From Solea solea (taxonomy: Eukaryota > Chordata > Actinopteri > Pleuronectiformes > Soleidae), in the NCBI RefSeq assembly GCF_958295425.1, contig NC_081142.1, positions 23,153,969 to 23,217,968 on the forward strand: a stretch of DNA of 64,000 nucleotides, written 5' to 3'. A program made the position numbers and the translations under genes. This document shows, in pieces, positions 11,779 to 23,170 of the stretch; position 1 is the stretch's first letter, and each line of letters begins with the position of its first letter. The notes beneath the pieces were generated by a model. The model did not search any database. It saw only the letters and a list, made by a program, of their open reading frames with translations, and was not told where the DNA came from.

Positions 11779-12159
11779 GGACTGATAACTCAACTATGTC
11801 AGCTCCATGTATCAGCAGAGAAAGGCCTCCAAAACCCTTTAAACATCCTCACTCTACGACTCACAGGCAGACTGACAGAGGACGCCCAACTGTTAACTAC
11901 ATCGTCTCAGTTCTCCTCAGATCTGAGCTGCTTCCAATAAAACTTTTCAACTTAACTCATCTCTGACTCCAGAAACTCCATCGCAGTCCATATGCAGTGA
12001 AGCATGCGTCAAGTGGTGAGGCTTCAGTTTGTCAACACACAGCTATTTGTATGTAATACTCTTTACCATGGACTCTATGAAAAAAATTACCCAGTCTCCT
12101 GGTTAGAAAAGTGAAGTCCAGGAAGTGGGACAGAAGTTGTGTTTAGCCACTAGGGGGAT
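11779..12159. other. No gene recognised
   Basis: Unique DNA. Confidence 0.4.
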
Positions 12160-12345
12160 CCCAATCCCAGTTGACATCGGGCAAAAGGGAGGGTACACAT
12201 TGGACAGGTTGGCACAGGTGTTTTTGGACTGCAAAAGGAACTGGAGAACCCGGAGGAAAAACATGGACACGTGCAGAGAACCCGGCCCGAACCAGGATGC
12301 AAACTGCCAATCTACCTCCAGCAGACTCTGTCAGTGTTACCCAAA
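12160..12345 (+). mobile_element. Dispersed teleost repeat, family D, copy 1
   Basis: Order of blocks: CCCAGTTGACATCGGGCAAA, GGGTACACATTGGACAGGTT, TTTTTGGACTGCAAAAGGAA, GAACCCGGAGGAAAAACATG. This is the arrangement of a very common fish repeat. Other fragments are at 18222-18296 (middle part) and 63525-63640 (left part). The class is not determined. Confidence 0.6.
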
Positions 12346-13879
12346 CCTTCTATATGAGGGGTTCACTTTTTAACCTAAATCACAACCAGCGACCAATTTA
12401 CAGTTATATCTGTGACACTTTCACTTACATTTAGTGTATTCATGTCTTTTAAAACATAATAAGTTCAGTTGTCTGTTCTTGGCTGAACATGAGTGGAATG
12501 TGAAGTGGAAGCGTCCACCTCAAGGCTGCACTTCTGTGCCTGTGATTCCTTTGCTGATGCCCAGTATTAAAAGAAGAGCGATTATTAGAGTTCACATTGT
12601 TGAAAGTTGTGAAGTAAACTTCACTTTTGTCAGATCAGACCAGCAGACGTATTATCAGCAACAGAATCCTGTCGACCTCGGCCTTGATTCCACCGCTGTA
12701 TCCATTCAATGGATAGTCTGAACCCGAGAGAAGAGAATAGGAGGGACAGACAATCGGGGAGAGACAAAAAGTGGGACTGAGGAGAGAGGGTGTTTGCTTA
12801 ATGGCTTCATTGTGCACTGCTGATGAGCTCCACTTACAACCTATAAAAGAGTATTCAGCAGCTCTGTGGAGATCTAAATCCCTCTGCCCCTGTGTGCCAT
12901 TAAAGGCTTTCAGGCCTTTCTCCACTGTCCGTCTTTAGAGATGAGGGCTGCAGACAGACAGAGACACCACCACCACCACCACCACCGTTGCTACACACAG
13001 TTACACACACAACAATGAATGAATACAGGAATGTATGAAGCTTCTGAACCAGGTCCAAACTGTTGCCGCGTTGACAATCACAGAACGAATCACACAGACG
13101 TCAGATTCCTCCACGTCAATGACTGAGCCTCATAAAATTACAGAATAAAGAATTTAAATGAGCTTCTTCCTGTAAATAAATAAGATAAAGATCTAATTCA
13201 ACTTCTGCCACACGAGATGTGATATAACCCGACACCGAGCCTGCGATCGCGAGCCAAAAACACTGTACGTGTGCGCACATGTCACACAAACACTGAGACA
13301 ATTTATACCACAAGCAAAAAGGTATACATTCCTGGCTCACAGCATTTTTTTACCATTTTAATATGCTGCAGCATTATGACACTATAAATATTTAAATGCA
13401 ACGTATGAATCAAATCCATGTATTAAAGTGGAGTTCCTTGGTTACACAACGTTTTCCTCACCCATTAATCATACATAGTTTGTGTCTCACACGTTTTTCA
13501 ATGCACATAAACATAGTTAAAAAATTTAAAAGGGTGATATATACTTTTTTTTTTAAATAAATACTTTTTTTAGCTGTTCAAATTCTTCTCTCTTGAAAAA
13601 TGATGACTCACAATAAAACCATGTGTGCATCTGTTCGTCTCTGATGTCATGGTAAAGTCTCACAGTTAAAGGACAAACAAAAGAATACAGAACAAAAATA
13701 TTTCCATCATCTCTTTTCAGACATAAACGGCTCAATAATCCTTTGTATTTCAGCCAATACTTTGTCAATATTGTGGGTTCAAACGCTGCATTACGAGTCA
13801 CATTAGTATTTCTTGGTTTCCTCTGTTGTCTTAATTAAAGATATTGGAAGCAAGTAAAACACAACTACTGTATGGATCA
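12346..13879. other. No gene recognised
   Basis: Includes a (CAC)n tract at 12964-12986. 13020-13075 has a fragment reading LLNQVQTVAALT that faintly recalls LINE reverse-transcriptase C-termini, too weak to call. 13540-13570 is T-rich. Confidence 0.35.
12964..12986. repeat. (CAC)n microsatellite
   Basis: Seven to eight CAC triplets. Confidence 0.93.
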
Positions 13880-13883
13880 TTAA

Positions 13884-14295
13884 CCCTTAGTGCTCACGCG
13901 GATCTGTGTCTTCTTATATGTGTTGTTGAGTCAAAGTTATGATTCATCTTATATCGCATTTTGAGTCGTGATATAAAGTAGTAATAGTTGTGCAGAAGTC
14001 ACAAAATTAGACCGTTTTGTATTGTCTTTTTGTTCATAAAAACGAGCCGAGTGTGACATATTTTCCAAATTTCACAAATTCAATCAGATTTTAAACATTT
14101 TGAGTACTTTTTGCTCAGGTGTGTTTATAGAGCCTGTGAAAATGAAGGACATTTTTCATCGGATTGTCTATATGTTGTGCTGAAAAAAAGGATATAAGAA
14201 ACTCTATATTGTACATTCTTAGGGCATCTGTATAAACTGTACGCTTTAAACATAGTCATGGAAAAAAGCAGCCAAAATGCTCTGTGTTCTAAGGG
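13884..14295. mobile_element. piggyBac-like MITE, family B
   Basis: Both ends are flanked by TTAA (13880-13883 and 14296-14299), the piggyBac target duplication. The terminal inverted repeats are CCCTTAG, perfect over 7 bp and looser beyond (left TGCTCACGCG, right inward AACACAGAGC). Length is 412 bp with no open frame of note. The right end, CCCTTAGAACACAGAGC when inverted, is close to the left ends of family A (CCCTTTGACACAGAGCG), so the two families probably share a parent. Confidence 0.7.
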
Positions 14296-14345
14296 TTAAA
14301 TACACTGTTTAAAAAACAGAATATTGACCATGAAATATTTAAATG

Positions 14346-14640
14346 AACTCTTATGCCAGGAGCAGACCGCACAGATTCAGGCTGATTTTCAACCAATGTG
14401 ATCAAGACCCAGTTATAAAAAGAATTGGAGAAGATCTATGAGAGCCCAACGAGAAGTCTAGCTTGTTAAGATTTTGCTGCCTAGTCTGACATCTCCTACG
14501 ACGTTAACAGAGTGCTCTGATGCGGCGTAACATACAGACATAAACATGTTGTTAGGTACCACAGTACTCCTGCGGGACTGCCGCGACAAAGTCCATAAGC
14601 GGTAAGAATCTCTGCCACTGTGATTGATAATCTGACATGG
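14346..14640 (+). mobile_element. Probable MITE fragment
   Basis: Begins TTATGCCAGGAGCAGACCGC followed by CAGATTCAGGCTGATTTTC, resembling non-autonomous fish elements whose left end reads TATGCCAGG with a CACACCG-type block. The right end was not located. Confidence 0.35.
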
Positions 14641-14734
14641 TGACCATCGTCAAAGACAAAAATATCGTGTTGTTCGATCGCGGCATTAAAGATGTGATAG
14701 GATTAACTGTAAATGTGGTCTGTGCTATCGTGAA

Positions 14735-15123
14735 CCCTTTGACACAGAGCGTAACGCAGATGACACGTTTGTGTGCAAGCGCACTTTGCATCGCCGTCAC
14801 CGCGCGACAGTTTGTGCTCTAGGAAAATTCCAACGCTTTCTGAAAACTGAGAAGTTGCACGTCAAAGCCCACGTGTGGTTATTACGGTAATATCACTCGC
14901 GCTGTCGAAGGAAGCCGGAGAATCAATGAGAGAGATTTGGAACGTTCCTAAATAAAACTTTAATAATAAAACAAACCCTAACCCTTTAATAAATTTGTTT
15001 TTCTTCATTTAAATAACTGCAAGATATTTGGAGATTCTGGAAAACTGAGCGAAACCACTTACTCGCGGGACATTTTCTGACAATTTTATGGGTAAAATAA
15101 GCAAAAAAAAAAGAAAAAGGGGG
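14735..15123 (+). mobile_element. piggyBac-like MITE, family A, copy 2
   Basis: Left end CCCTTTGACACAGAGCGTAA, preceded by TGAA where a TTAA would be expected; right end GGGGG followed by TTAA at 15124-15127. It shares GGAAAATTCCAACGCTTTCT and GTGTGGTTATTACGGTAATA with copy 1 in the same order and spacing. It has an A-rich insertion near the right end and no coding capacity. Confidence 0.65.
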
Positions 15124-16110
15124 TTAAGTCAGTTTAAGCAAAACCTTACAAAAGAGCGATGCAACCACGGGCTGATAAAGGCACGTGTTTTGTCGTTGAG
15201 ATGAGATGTTCCATGAACATTTCACTGAAGACAGTTGACCATGTGTTATATTTCTGTCCAATTTCACATGGTTCGATTTTAATCGCTGACCCTTCCAACT
15301 CAGTTCCAAAGGAGAGGATTAAGAATGAGGAACAGGCCTGATTCTGTCCACACTTTGAATGAAATCATCTGCAAACTTTCGTGGGAATCATCTTACACGT
15401 TCCTTCTCCTCTGTATCTGATACAGTTTCATTGCCGTGTTGTTTCTGTTTCTGCAGATTAATATGTCCTCGTGATTGTTTCATGTTCTCTTGTCAGTCTT
15501 TGTTGAAACCGTCTGGTTGGATAAGGACTCAGATCTTTCACTATCACACTCAATTTCCTGCGTTTCTCGGGGAAGGGGGTGAGGACTGTTTCGGTGGGGG
15601 GGAGATGGTGTGGTTGAATAATTGATGTTCCTCTAAAAGCCCTTTTCCTTGAGGGCTAGAGAGCCGTCAACCAGAACCCGCTGCAGTCCCTAACATCTGA
15701 GAGACACCAACAGCATATGAAAATGGGCGGGGAACATCCCAACATGAGCAAAACAAAGTGATGAGTAAAATGTTTAGAGGGAAATAAGAAGAAATATGTG
15801 TGACACAAATGTTGCAGAATTGCATTTGTTTTCCTACAACTTACAAAATGAGACTAGAATGTAACAAACAGATAACTCAACCGCTCTTTATTCCCTTTCC
15901 CAAGAGCGTCAGGGAACTACAGGGAACAGAAGAGCTGTTGTTTTATATTTTCAAGTGTACATACACTCATGAAAACATTGGTAGAATATTCAATTTCGCC
16001 GGTAAATCACCTGAAATATGACACACTGACATAAGAATCAGTGAATCACACCAGTGTCCTGCGGCCATAATATTTATCATTTATTTTCCTCTAACACTTT
16101 ACTGGGCAAA
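15124..16110. other. No gene recognised
   Basis: Unique DNA. Frames of 60-88 codons here have no splice or family support. Confidence 0.4.
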
Positions 16111-16360
16111 GAACTATACTCTGTAACTTTTGTTCCGTTCCAAAACTGCGTGACATCTCAGAAAGCGCCGTCATGAAATCTGACCAATCAGCGGAGATCC
16201 GTTCTTCTCCCGCAGCTACGTTATTATCTCAAAAACTATTGATGGAAAGTTGATGAAATCACTCAGGTGTGTTGGAGCAGGAGAAACATCTAAATAATGG
16301 ACAGGACAGGGGAAACACTGTTCTAAAATGTCCTATAATGTCCCTTTCACGTTGTGTTTT
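16111..16360 (+). mobile_element. Probable dispersed DNA-transposon fragment
   Basis: Blocks TCTGACCAATCAGCGGAGAT, GCAGCTACGTTATTATCTCA and ATGTCCTATAATGTCCCTTT occur in the order of a common fish non-autonomous element. Termini are unclear. Confidence 0.4.
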
Positions 16361-17597
16361 TCCTTGTATTTTCTTATACGTACTCTTTTTGGGATATTTT
16401 TAAACCACAGACTGGCAAGGAACTATACACAGAACCTTCATGGACCTTGATTTTCTACATGAAAGAAGTCTCTTTATGTCCTCCAATAACACTTTAGCGT
16501 TGACATTTTTGAGTATTTCGAACACAATTTACAAAATCGGCATCATCTTCTACTAAAGAGACGTTATACAGTTACGTTATAAAATAAGTTATTGACAGAT
16601 TCTCCCTGTAAATCAGAACACCTTCCTCCACCACTGACGACTTTTTTTTGTCTATAAATACTTGACACGACTTTATGGCTAATGACACAAAAGAAAGAAA
16701 GAAAGAAATTCAACAAAACATTAAAAATGCTACTTTTTCCATGGTTTGCAGACAAAGTGAAATAGCAACATTTTCCCGGGAGACCATGCTGGTTTCACCG
16801 TTGTTCCGTTCATATTTTCATACATAAAGCCCTTCTACTGCAAATGCTGTGCTATTTTCTACCACATATCATTCAGACCCATTTACACACAGCTGGAACA
16901 CTCATCAGAAGCAATCTGGCCTAAAGACTGAGCGCACGAGAACCGGAGGATCTAGAAAATGGAAGCACTTTCTCCTGCGCCTCAGCTGCTCATGAATGTT
17001 GCAAACACATTCAGTAAGAAACACCCACAGATTAAGTGATTTTCCAGTAAAATATCTCAGATTACGATGAAGTCTCCACCAGACATAAAAAAAAACTTCA
17101 TTTAACCAAAGCCACCTCAGACTTTAACAAAAGTGCTGTTGTTGTGGAACCCGCAGACACAGCCAGGACTCAGGAGATGATCATGGTCTCTGGTTGTGAC
17201 AGCTGTGCACTTTATAACCAACCACTTCCTTTAGTGACTCAGCAGCCATTAATTAATGTGGTCTTTCATGTCTTCACCTTGGCGTTTTATTATCTGCGCT
17301 GCTACCTGACTCGGCCGGGTTCTTCATCTCAATGGGACTCTTTTAAAAATAGCGTCTCATTCATTAAAAAAAAAAAGAAGAAGAAGCTTGCAGCGCTTAC
17401 AAAATCAAAGAAGGAAACTGTGACTCAAACCATGACGGAAAGCTGCATTCATGCATTCATTCATTCATTCAATCATTCATTCACTCATTCTCTACCGCTT
17501 TTGCCAATAAAAAAGTGCATCTTAAAGACAAGAATGAATTGATAACTAAGATGATTCTTTAAGAATTTAAGAAAAAGCTGCAGTAAATAATAATGTT
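16361..17597. other. No gene recognised
   Basis: Contains an AAG/AAAG run near 17367-17386 and the ATTC repeat below. Otherwise unique DNA. Confidence 0.4.
17446..17491. repeat. (ATTC)n microsatellite
   Basis: Imperfect CATT/ATTC tetranucleotides with variants (ATGC, AATC, ACTC). Confidence 0.9.
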
Positions 17598-18212
17598 TTC
17601 AGGCCTGATTTAATTGAGCTGACCTCAGGTGTTCAGGACGTTTGTTTCACAGGTGAGGAGCAGAATAAGTGAACGCTGCTTCACTTTGTTTGGTTCTGCA
17701 TCTGGGAACACACAGTAAACCTGTTCTTGATCTGCTTCATACTGGAGGGAACTAATAAGTCCAGGATGTATTTTGGTCCAAGACCATTCAGTGCTTTGTA
17801 GACCAAGAGTAAGATTTTGACATCTATCCTTTGACTCACAGGAAGCCAGTGCAGTGATCTGAGGACCGGTGTGATGTTGTCCAGTTTCCTGGTATTAGTC
17901 AGGACTCTGAGCATTTTTACCATTACAGTAACCTAGTCTACGGAAAATGAAAGCATGCACAAGTTTTTCTGTGTCTTCTTTAGACAGAAAAACCTTGATC
18001 CTCAGTGTTCTTCAGGTGGTAAGAGCCAGACTAAGTGATAGCTTTCAGGCGGTTGTTAAAATTCAGGTCTGAGTCAATAATTACACCAAGATATCCAGCT
18101 TGATTCGGTGACTTTTGACCTTTAATTTTTGGGGCCAAAAACAATCACTTTAGTCTTGTCTGCATTGAGCTGGAGAAAGTTCTGGCACGTCCACATCATT
18201 GTCAATTTCAGT
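17598..18212 (-). pseudogene. L2/Rex-like LINE reverse-transcriptase relic (C-terminal part)
   Basis: Read on the minus strand from 18212 downwards, pieces of a non-LTR retrotransposon polymerase appear in the right order but in shifting frames: FLQLNADKTKVIVFGPKN, then LGVIIDSDLNF, then a stop-containing LKAIT...YHLKN block, then (from about 17900) ITPVLRSLHWLPVSQRIDVK and ILLLVYKALNGLGPKYILD, and finally a VKQTS-TPEVSSIKSGLK tail. The adenine- and thymine-rich 3' region follows. In fish L2-like LINEs these blocks form the thumb and C-terminal end of the reverse transcriptase. At least three frameshifts or stops make it non-functional. The YADD-type catalytic block and the endonuclease domain are absent. 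It is a 5'-truncated copy, as is usual for LINEs. Confidence 0.85.
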
Positions 18213-18221
18213 AAGTCAATT

Positions 18222-18296
18222 CAGAGTGTCCGATTTGCCTAATCCCCCAAATCTGCATGTTTCTGGACTGTGGGAGGAAACCAACGCAGTAGAAGC
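18222..18296 (+). mobile_element. Dispersed teleost repeat, family D, fragment 2
   Basis: TTTCTGGACTGTGGGAGGAA preceded by CCTAATCCCCCAAATCTGCA is the middle of the repeat also seen at 12160-12345. It abuts the LINE relic. Confidence 0.55.
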
Positions 18297-18491
18297 TGCA
18301 CGTCTGAGGTTATTTGTCTGCTATTGAACTGTGTGTCGGAAGCTTGGCTGAAATCTCACACGTATGTTTTTTAATCTAATACGGACAAACTGCATCCACT
18401 CTGATTCCATCTGAGAATTTATTTCTCAGAAGAAATGCCACTGAATCCACATTTTTGCGAAGATGTAGGCTTTTAAAGGCTGTAGTCTTAA

Positions 18492-18515
18492 ACTTTTGAT
18501 CAGCTGATCAAAAGT
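18492..18515. repeat. Perfect 24-bp palindrome
   Basis: The two 12-nt arms are ACTTTTGATCAG and CTGATCAAAAGT with no spacer. It stands just left of a TA/CA tract and may be the centre of a hairpin-type MITE whose right half has been replaced by microsatellite sequence. Confidence 0.85.
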
Positions 18516-18525
18516 ATGTGTATGA

Positions 18526-18627
18526 ACTATATATGTATACACTATATATATACACATACATATATATTTATATATACACACACATATATATATGCATATA
18601 CATATATATGTATATATACACACATAC
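18526..18627. repeat. TA/CA/CATA compound microsatellite
   Basis: Alternating TATA, TACACA and ATGTATA blocks over about 100 bp. Short open frames across it are artefacts. Confidence 0.93.
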
Positions 18628-19924
18628 TTGTGTGATCACCTAAAGACTCTGATTGATCTGTCAAAAACTGGAGACAGGAAGTTGCCAACAGAAGGACAAA
18701 CTTACGGTGGTAATGTAATAATTTTACGGTTTTATCTCAATTCATTTCACTTCCCAAGTTAATTATATTCTGTCACTGTGATGGAGCAGAGGGGGAGGAG
18801 TTTTCTGTGACTGTTACTGTCAGCGTTTAACCCAAAATACAGTCTATTTCCAGACTCAGCTTAACAACACGTGACAAAAAAAGAGCAAGGTATTTTCAGA
18901 ATACTGTACACACCAACGCCTGTAAACACCTTTTTCCAAAAGTCCTGTCATTAAAGAGCACACTTTAAAAATAAAGAATCAAAAAGAAACTCAACCCCTG
19001 CCACTGACTTTGTCGCCGTCTCCACGACTTACTCCAACGCACGAGATGAGCTTCGTTTGTGATGGAGCTGAAAACCTGCCGTTAAAAAATGAAACGGAAC
19101 AAAAAGAAAGCCTGTGCCGACAACACGCGAGGCTGGTATTACTGCTGGAAAGGCAAAAATCAAAATGTTCCCTTGGCAGCAAAGCTGCTGATTACATTTT
19201 GTGGTAGGGCCTTTTAATTACAGCACACAGTTTTCTGTAATTATGGTGCAATTAGACAGCGACAATACAGTATATTACAGCAAATTACAAGTCAGAGAAG
19301 CAACCAATTCTGCAGTGAAAGGGGGAGGAGAAAAAAAATCTCTGTTTTATTTGTATTGCTGTTTTCTGTAATCATTGAAATCTCAATGATTGGAATCCAG
19401 ACAGAAAATCAGTTGGAAATGTCAACATTTTGTTTCGTCCCAGTGAGCACAGAGCACAGAGCTCGCACACTCACTCAGGTCAGAGAGCTCGTGTCTGCTC
19501 ACACGCCACCGTATTGAGTTTCACTGCATCAAATAAAAGAGCAAAGGCCCGAGACAAACTGGAGCTCTCGCGGCGACACTTCCTGACAACACAGCTGCTC
19601 GCTCACCGCCCTCAAAAAAATACTGTTAAATATGAACGCCGCCGCCGCCTCCACCGTGTCTCCAGGCAGCGTGGACACGCATTCACATTCCCTCACGCCT
19701 CCAACTCCTGCAAACAAAAGTGTGTCTGCAGGCAGGCGCGTCATTACAACCTGACTCTGAACCAGAGCTTCTCATCAGAACAGATTTAGGCCTCGAGTGT
19801 CGGGTTTAACGATTTATGGAAAATGTCTAATTATGATTATTCTGACATACAAAAATATGGACTTTTTTGGAAGACTTTCCTCAAGATTTTAAAGTGTTTC
19901 TATGAGAATTTGTGCTCAGGTCTG
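18628..19924. other. No gene recognised; AATTA-rich unique stretch at 19180-19330
   Basis: 19180-19330 carries TTTTAATTACAGC, GTAATTATGG, GCAATTAGAC and CAAATTACAAG within about 110 bp, a cluster of homeodomain-type cores in non-repetitive DNA and a candidate enhancer or conserved element. The open frame at 19430-19789 has no splice or family support. Confidence 0.35.
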
Positions 19925-20135
19925 ACTCACAATCTCTGTCCCAAACGTGCCGGATGGGGTTAAAGGTCAGAGCTCAGTGCAGGCCAGTCAAGTTCTTCCA
20001 CACCAAACTCAAACTGTGTCTTTAAAGTCCTCAAGAAGCATAGCATTGTCCAAAATGTCTTATGATTGTCCTCCATTGGAGATAAAGGGGCCAAGATTGT
20101 AACCCGTGAATTCAGGTGTCCACATAGCGTGTGTC
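19925..20135 (-). pseudogene. Tc1/mariner transposase relic (C-terminal catalytic part)
   Basis: The minus strand encodes FGVEELDWPALSSDL, then after a one-base frameshift NPIRHVWDRD. Together these correspond to the last catalytic block of Tc1-like DDE transposases, normally SPDLNPIEHLW. The catalytic glutamate is replaced by arginine, and a frameshift interrupts the motif. An upstream piece, TFWTMLCFLRTLK, fits the segment before this block. The N-terminal helix-turn-helix domains and terminal repeats are missing, so this is a dead internal fragment. Confidence 0.75.
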
Positions 20136-20217
20136 TATAATTTGATTTGCCTCGGTTCATTAAATACCGAGGTTTTTAGGTTTAAGGCAAAATGGGGCAC
20201 GACCAGACGAGATACTA

Positions 20218-20375
20218 TATCAATTAAATTTTATTTGAATAGCACCAATTCATAACATACATTACCTCAGGGCACTTTTCCGAGTAAGGTCAAGAACTTT
20301 CAATTATTATAAAGAGACTCGACAGGACAAGTGCTTGGCGACAGTGGAGAGGAAAAAAACCTCAAAATATTAATT
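20218..20375 (+). mobile_element. Dispersed teleost repeat (TTTTATTT-ATAGC type)
   Basis: ATTTTATTTGAATAGCACCA, then TTACCTCAGGGCACTTTTC, then CAAGTGCTTGGCGACAGTGG followed by AGAGGAAAAAAACCTC. This block order is that of a repeat very frequent in teleost introns and intergenic DNA. Only a decayed copy remains. Confidence 0.6.
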
Positions 20376-20384
20376 GAAACAAAA

Positions 20385-20765
20385 ATGCAAGGATGTAAAA
20401 TGGATGAACATTTCGTGGACAAAAACTATGACGGAAACGTTCGGCGACGACAGTTTTTCACGGACGAAAGCGAGACTATGAGGAAATGTTAACACTTTTG
20501 TCAACAAATAAAAACTAGGCGAACCGGGAAAAGATCCAATCAGAACTAATCTCTTTGCGAGCTACGGAGGTTAGTTTGATGTCAACGCGGAGGGGGACAC
20601 GCGACGAAAGAAAGAAAGAGAAGAGACGACAAACGGTTGAATTTCACGTACGATGTTACAGAAGAACGAAACACTTCGCAAACCACGCAGAGACAAAGTC
20701 AGAGGAGAAAACCACAGCGGACTTGAAGCCACATTTGGAGGCGAGTCGTCCAGAAATCTAAAAAC
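20385..20765 (+). pseudogene. hAT element relic with degenerate BED-type zinc finger
   Basis: After a GACGAAAGCGAGACTATGAG-type lead region, the plus strand encodes a broken protein. One frame has LNFTYDVTEE; the next, after a frameshift, has FANHAETKSEEKTTADLKPH and LEASRPEI up to 20760. These align with the BED zinc finger of fish hAT transposases (C-x2-C ... L-x2-HL-x4-H): the second half keeps L-K-P-H-L, but both cysteines and the last histidine are gone. No catalytic domain follows. It is an inactive 5' fragment. Confidence 0.6.
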
Positions 20766-21734
20766 TAAAACATGCATCACTTATCTATGTATAAACAAAA
20801 CTTAAATACGACTCCCTGCGTTTGTCCGAGAACTGCCCCACTTCCCTCTGAATGTCTGTGAAACCTCATTCATAGCAGCACATTCAGAGAGAATATTCTG
20901 TTTAACGTGACCCCTGCCACTTCCAAGTGTTGCCGCATTTAAGACAAATGTTGGAGTGTGTCGCATGTTGCTGCACAGACTTAGTCACTCACATCCCAGT
21001 GCAACGGCCGTCAACATACTAATGCGCGATGTGCAGACAGACAGACAGGCAGACAGACAGGCAGACTGGCTGAGAGCAGGACGGCCCCTCAGCCCCTCAG
21101 TCTGATGATAAACAAGCCTGTTGGTGTATGAATGATGACACCCATTCAAAAGAATCCCAGCCCTCCCGTGATCTCCACTTTAATGCACCATCCAGCCTGG
21201 CTCAGTGAAATGAAAGAAAAGAGCACTTGTCTGAGACCATGAATCCTGTCATAACAGTCAGGTGGGAGCCCCCCCGCCCCCCGCCCCCCCGACACACACG
21301 CCTCAGTGCATTCAGCGGGGGCGTGTTCAGACTCGTCCGTTTCCTGGCCGACTTCACAGACAGCCGGTGTTGTGAATCTGCCTTGGAGGTCCACAGACTC
21401 CTCTGTCACAGCTGCACTCACTGCTTCAACAAGGCGATGATGGACGTTTTAAACATTTCTTTGTCTGGCGCATCATCGACGCTCACCAGCATCAAGAACA
21501 CGGATCTCTCCGGGGGCCTGCTGCCACACAACATCCTCACACAGAAGCAGTTTCTAAAATGATTTCTGTGCACAGCATCAATCCATTCTACCTGTTTTTT
21601 AGTCGGCTTTCTGCAGGGAAGCTTTCATTTGCTTCTCAAGAGCTCGGGTTAATGGAAGCAAACGTGTCCTGCTCGTTTACTTAAAGCAGAATTTTCCTAA
21701 TCGTAATAATTCACATAGATCGTAGGACTGTCTG
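20766..21734. other. No gene recognised
   Basis: 21030-21072 is a CAGA/CAGG tetranucleotide run. 21270-21292 is C-rich. A 111-codon plus frame (21227-21562) and a 91-codon minus frame overlap here; neither shows a recognisable domain or splice site. Confidence 0.35.
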
Positions 21735-21845
21735 TCTGCAGAAAACCAGACTTGCAAGATCAGGGCCGCCAAACTCCTTGGAGTCCTCGGAATTAGGAGG
21801 TCTCACAAAGTCAAGTACTGGGTATTAGGAGAGGGGAATCCCAGG
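21735..21845 (+). mobile_element. Dispersed repeat, family E, fragment 1
   Basis: AGAAAACCAGACTTGCAAGA ... GGAATTAGGAGGTCTCACAA matches the region upstream of the small ORF at 40766-41060 (AAAACCAGGCTTGCAAAGTC ... AATCAGGAGGTTTCGCGAGA). Confidence 0.5.
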
Positions 21846-22919
21846 TTGCCTCAAAACCTGGTCCACGATACCAATAATATCACGATACAACGATTCTGTT
21901 TTCTGTTTGCACGATATCTGTCTAACTGAAGAAAACAAAACATTAGCGTTAAAAGTGTAGGATTTCTCTATTTATTAACAATATAAAGAACAAAAATCCT
22001 GCTGTAAACTCTCTCTTGAAAAAGAGGAGGCGACTGTCTGACCGAGTAAGGCGCGACACACGAGTAAAACATCAAACTTCAAATGTTGATGACTGAAAAA
22101 CACCGGCCTCATGTTCGCTGGGATAAATTCTCTATGCGTGTATTTGCACTTGTTATAAAGGCATTGTTGCTGGTTTGTTTTTCCATGGCTTGTGTTCGCT
22201 GAGCTGCGTTGAGCACGAATGCACGCGGCCAGGACAGCGTCAGCGGTGAGTTCTAACAACAGTAACATTTAAGCGGTAAACACAAGGGGGAGCTCTGTAG
22301 AGGGAAAAGTCAAAAAACCATCTACAGATATCGCAGGAAATATTATTCTCTGCGTACAACACCTCCTATGCAGTGTAAAGTCATGGACTTCACTTCATTC
22401 ACACTTGGTCCACTTGGTCAAACAAGAGCTATATCATTTGGGTGGAATTTTATTGGCTATGTATTGACTTTTTGGCTTTTTATCGCCATTATAGTCAATA
22501 ACTTACCTCGTAAAGTGTAGTGGCAAGTTATTCAATATAACAGGCAATAAAAAAAAAAAATAATAATAAGTCAATAAAAATCCAATAAAAAAAGGAAAAG
22601 GAGGAGGAGGTCAGTGAATCCAGTCAAACAAACAAACAAACAAGAGAGTCACAGGCCAAATATGTTTTGGTCAAATCAGATTGCAGAAAAAAAATACCAT
22701 TATTGCACCATGAGAAAATTCTACAGGTGCATGATGTGAAATGAAGGTGTCAAGCGACACTTTTATTGACTCAGAACTCAAGGATTCTAGGAACGAATAT
22801 GTGAAGATATTCTTTGTTTAAATATATTCCAAACATATTCAACTCTGGAGTATTTTGTCACTACAGCGTGTTGAGCTTAGAGGAGCAGCTTCAAGATGCA
22901 TTCAAGGAATCCCATAAAT
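21846..22919. other. No gene recognised
   Basis: 21866-21930 carries AATATCACGATACAACGATT and GCACGATATCTG, motifs shared with other CGATAT-rich repeats in the window. 22450-22530 has a weak inverted repeat (AATAACTT/AAGTTATT). The rest is unique. Confidence 0.35.
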
Positions 22920-23170
22920 GTTCTTGCAGCTGTTGCTGGGAACCGTGTTTCCACCAAGTGGAGTGGTTTGGTACAGTACATTTTTTTTTTTGTGTGTCCA
23001 TTTTTCCAATTTTTCTGTACCTTTCCCTTGGGTTACCAGAGTAATGGCACAGTATGGGTGAAGCGATGGAGCTTAAAGTCAATCCTAAGTGTTACAGGAA
23101 GACAGCGGGGGGCAGATACAACTGGACCCGTTCCAGTTAATACCAGAGCTGAAGAGTTTTGGATGAAATA
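22920..23170 (+). mobile_element. Probable MITE-like repeat
   Basis: GAACCGTGTTTCCACCAAGT and GTTTGGTACAGTACAT resemble the start of fish non-autonomous elements with price-tag-like GGTTCCA/GGTACAG ends. A 120-codon frame runs through it but is unlikely to be real. Confidence 0.35.

Noticed and set aside
21227..21562. 111-codon plus frame as an exon
   Set aside because: No splice sites at its ends, no domain, and a similarly long frame on the opposite strand, as expected in GC-richer DNA.
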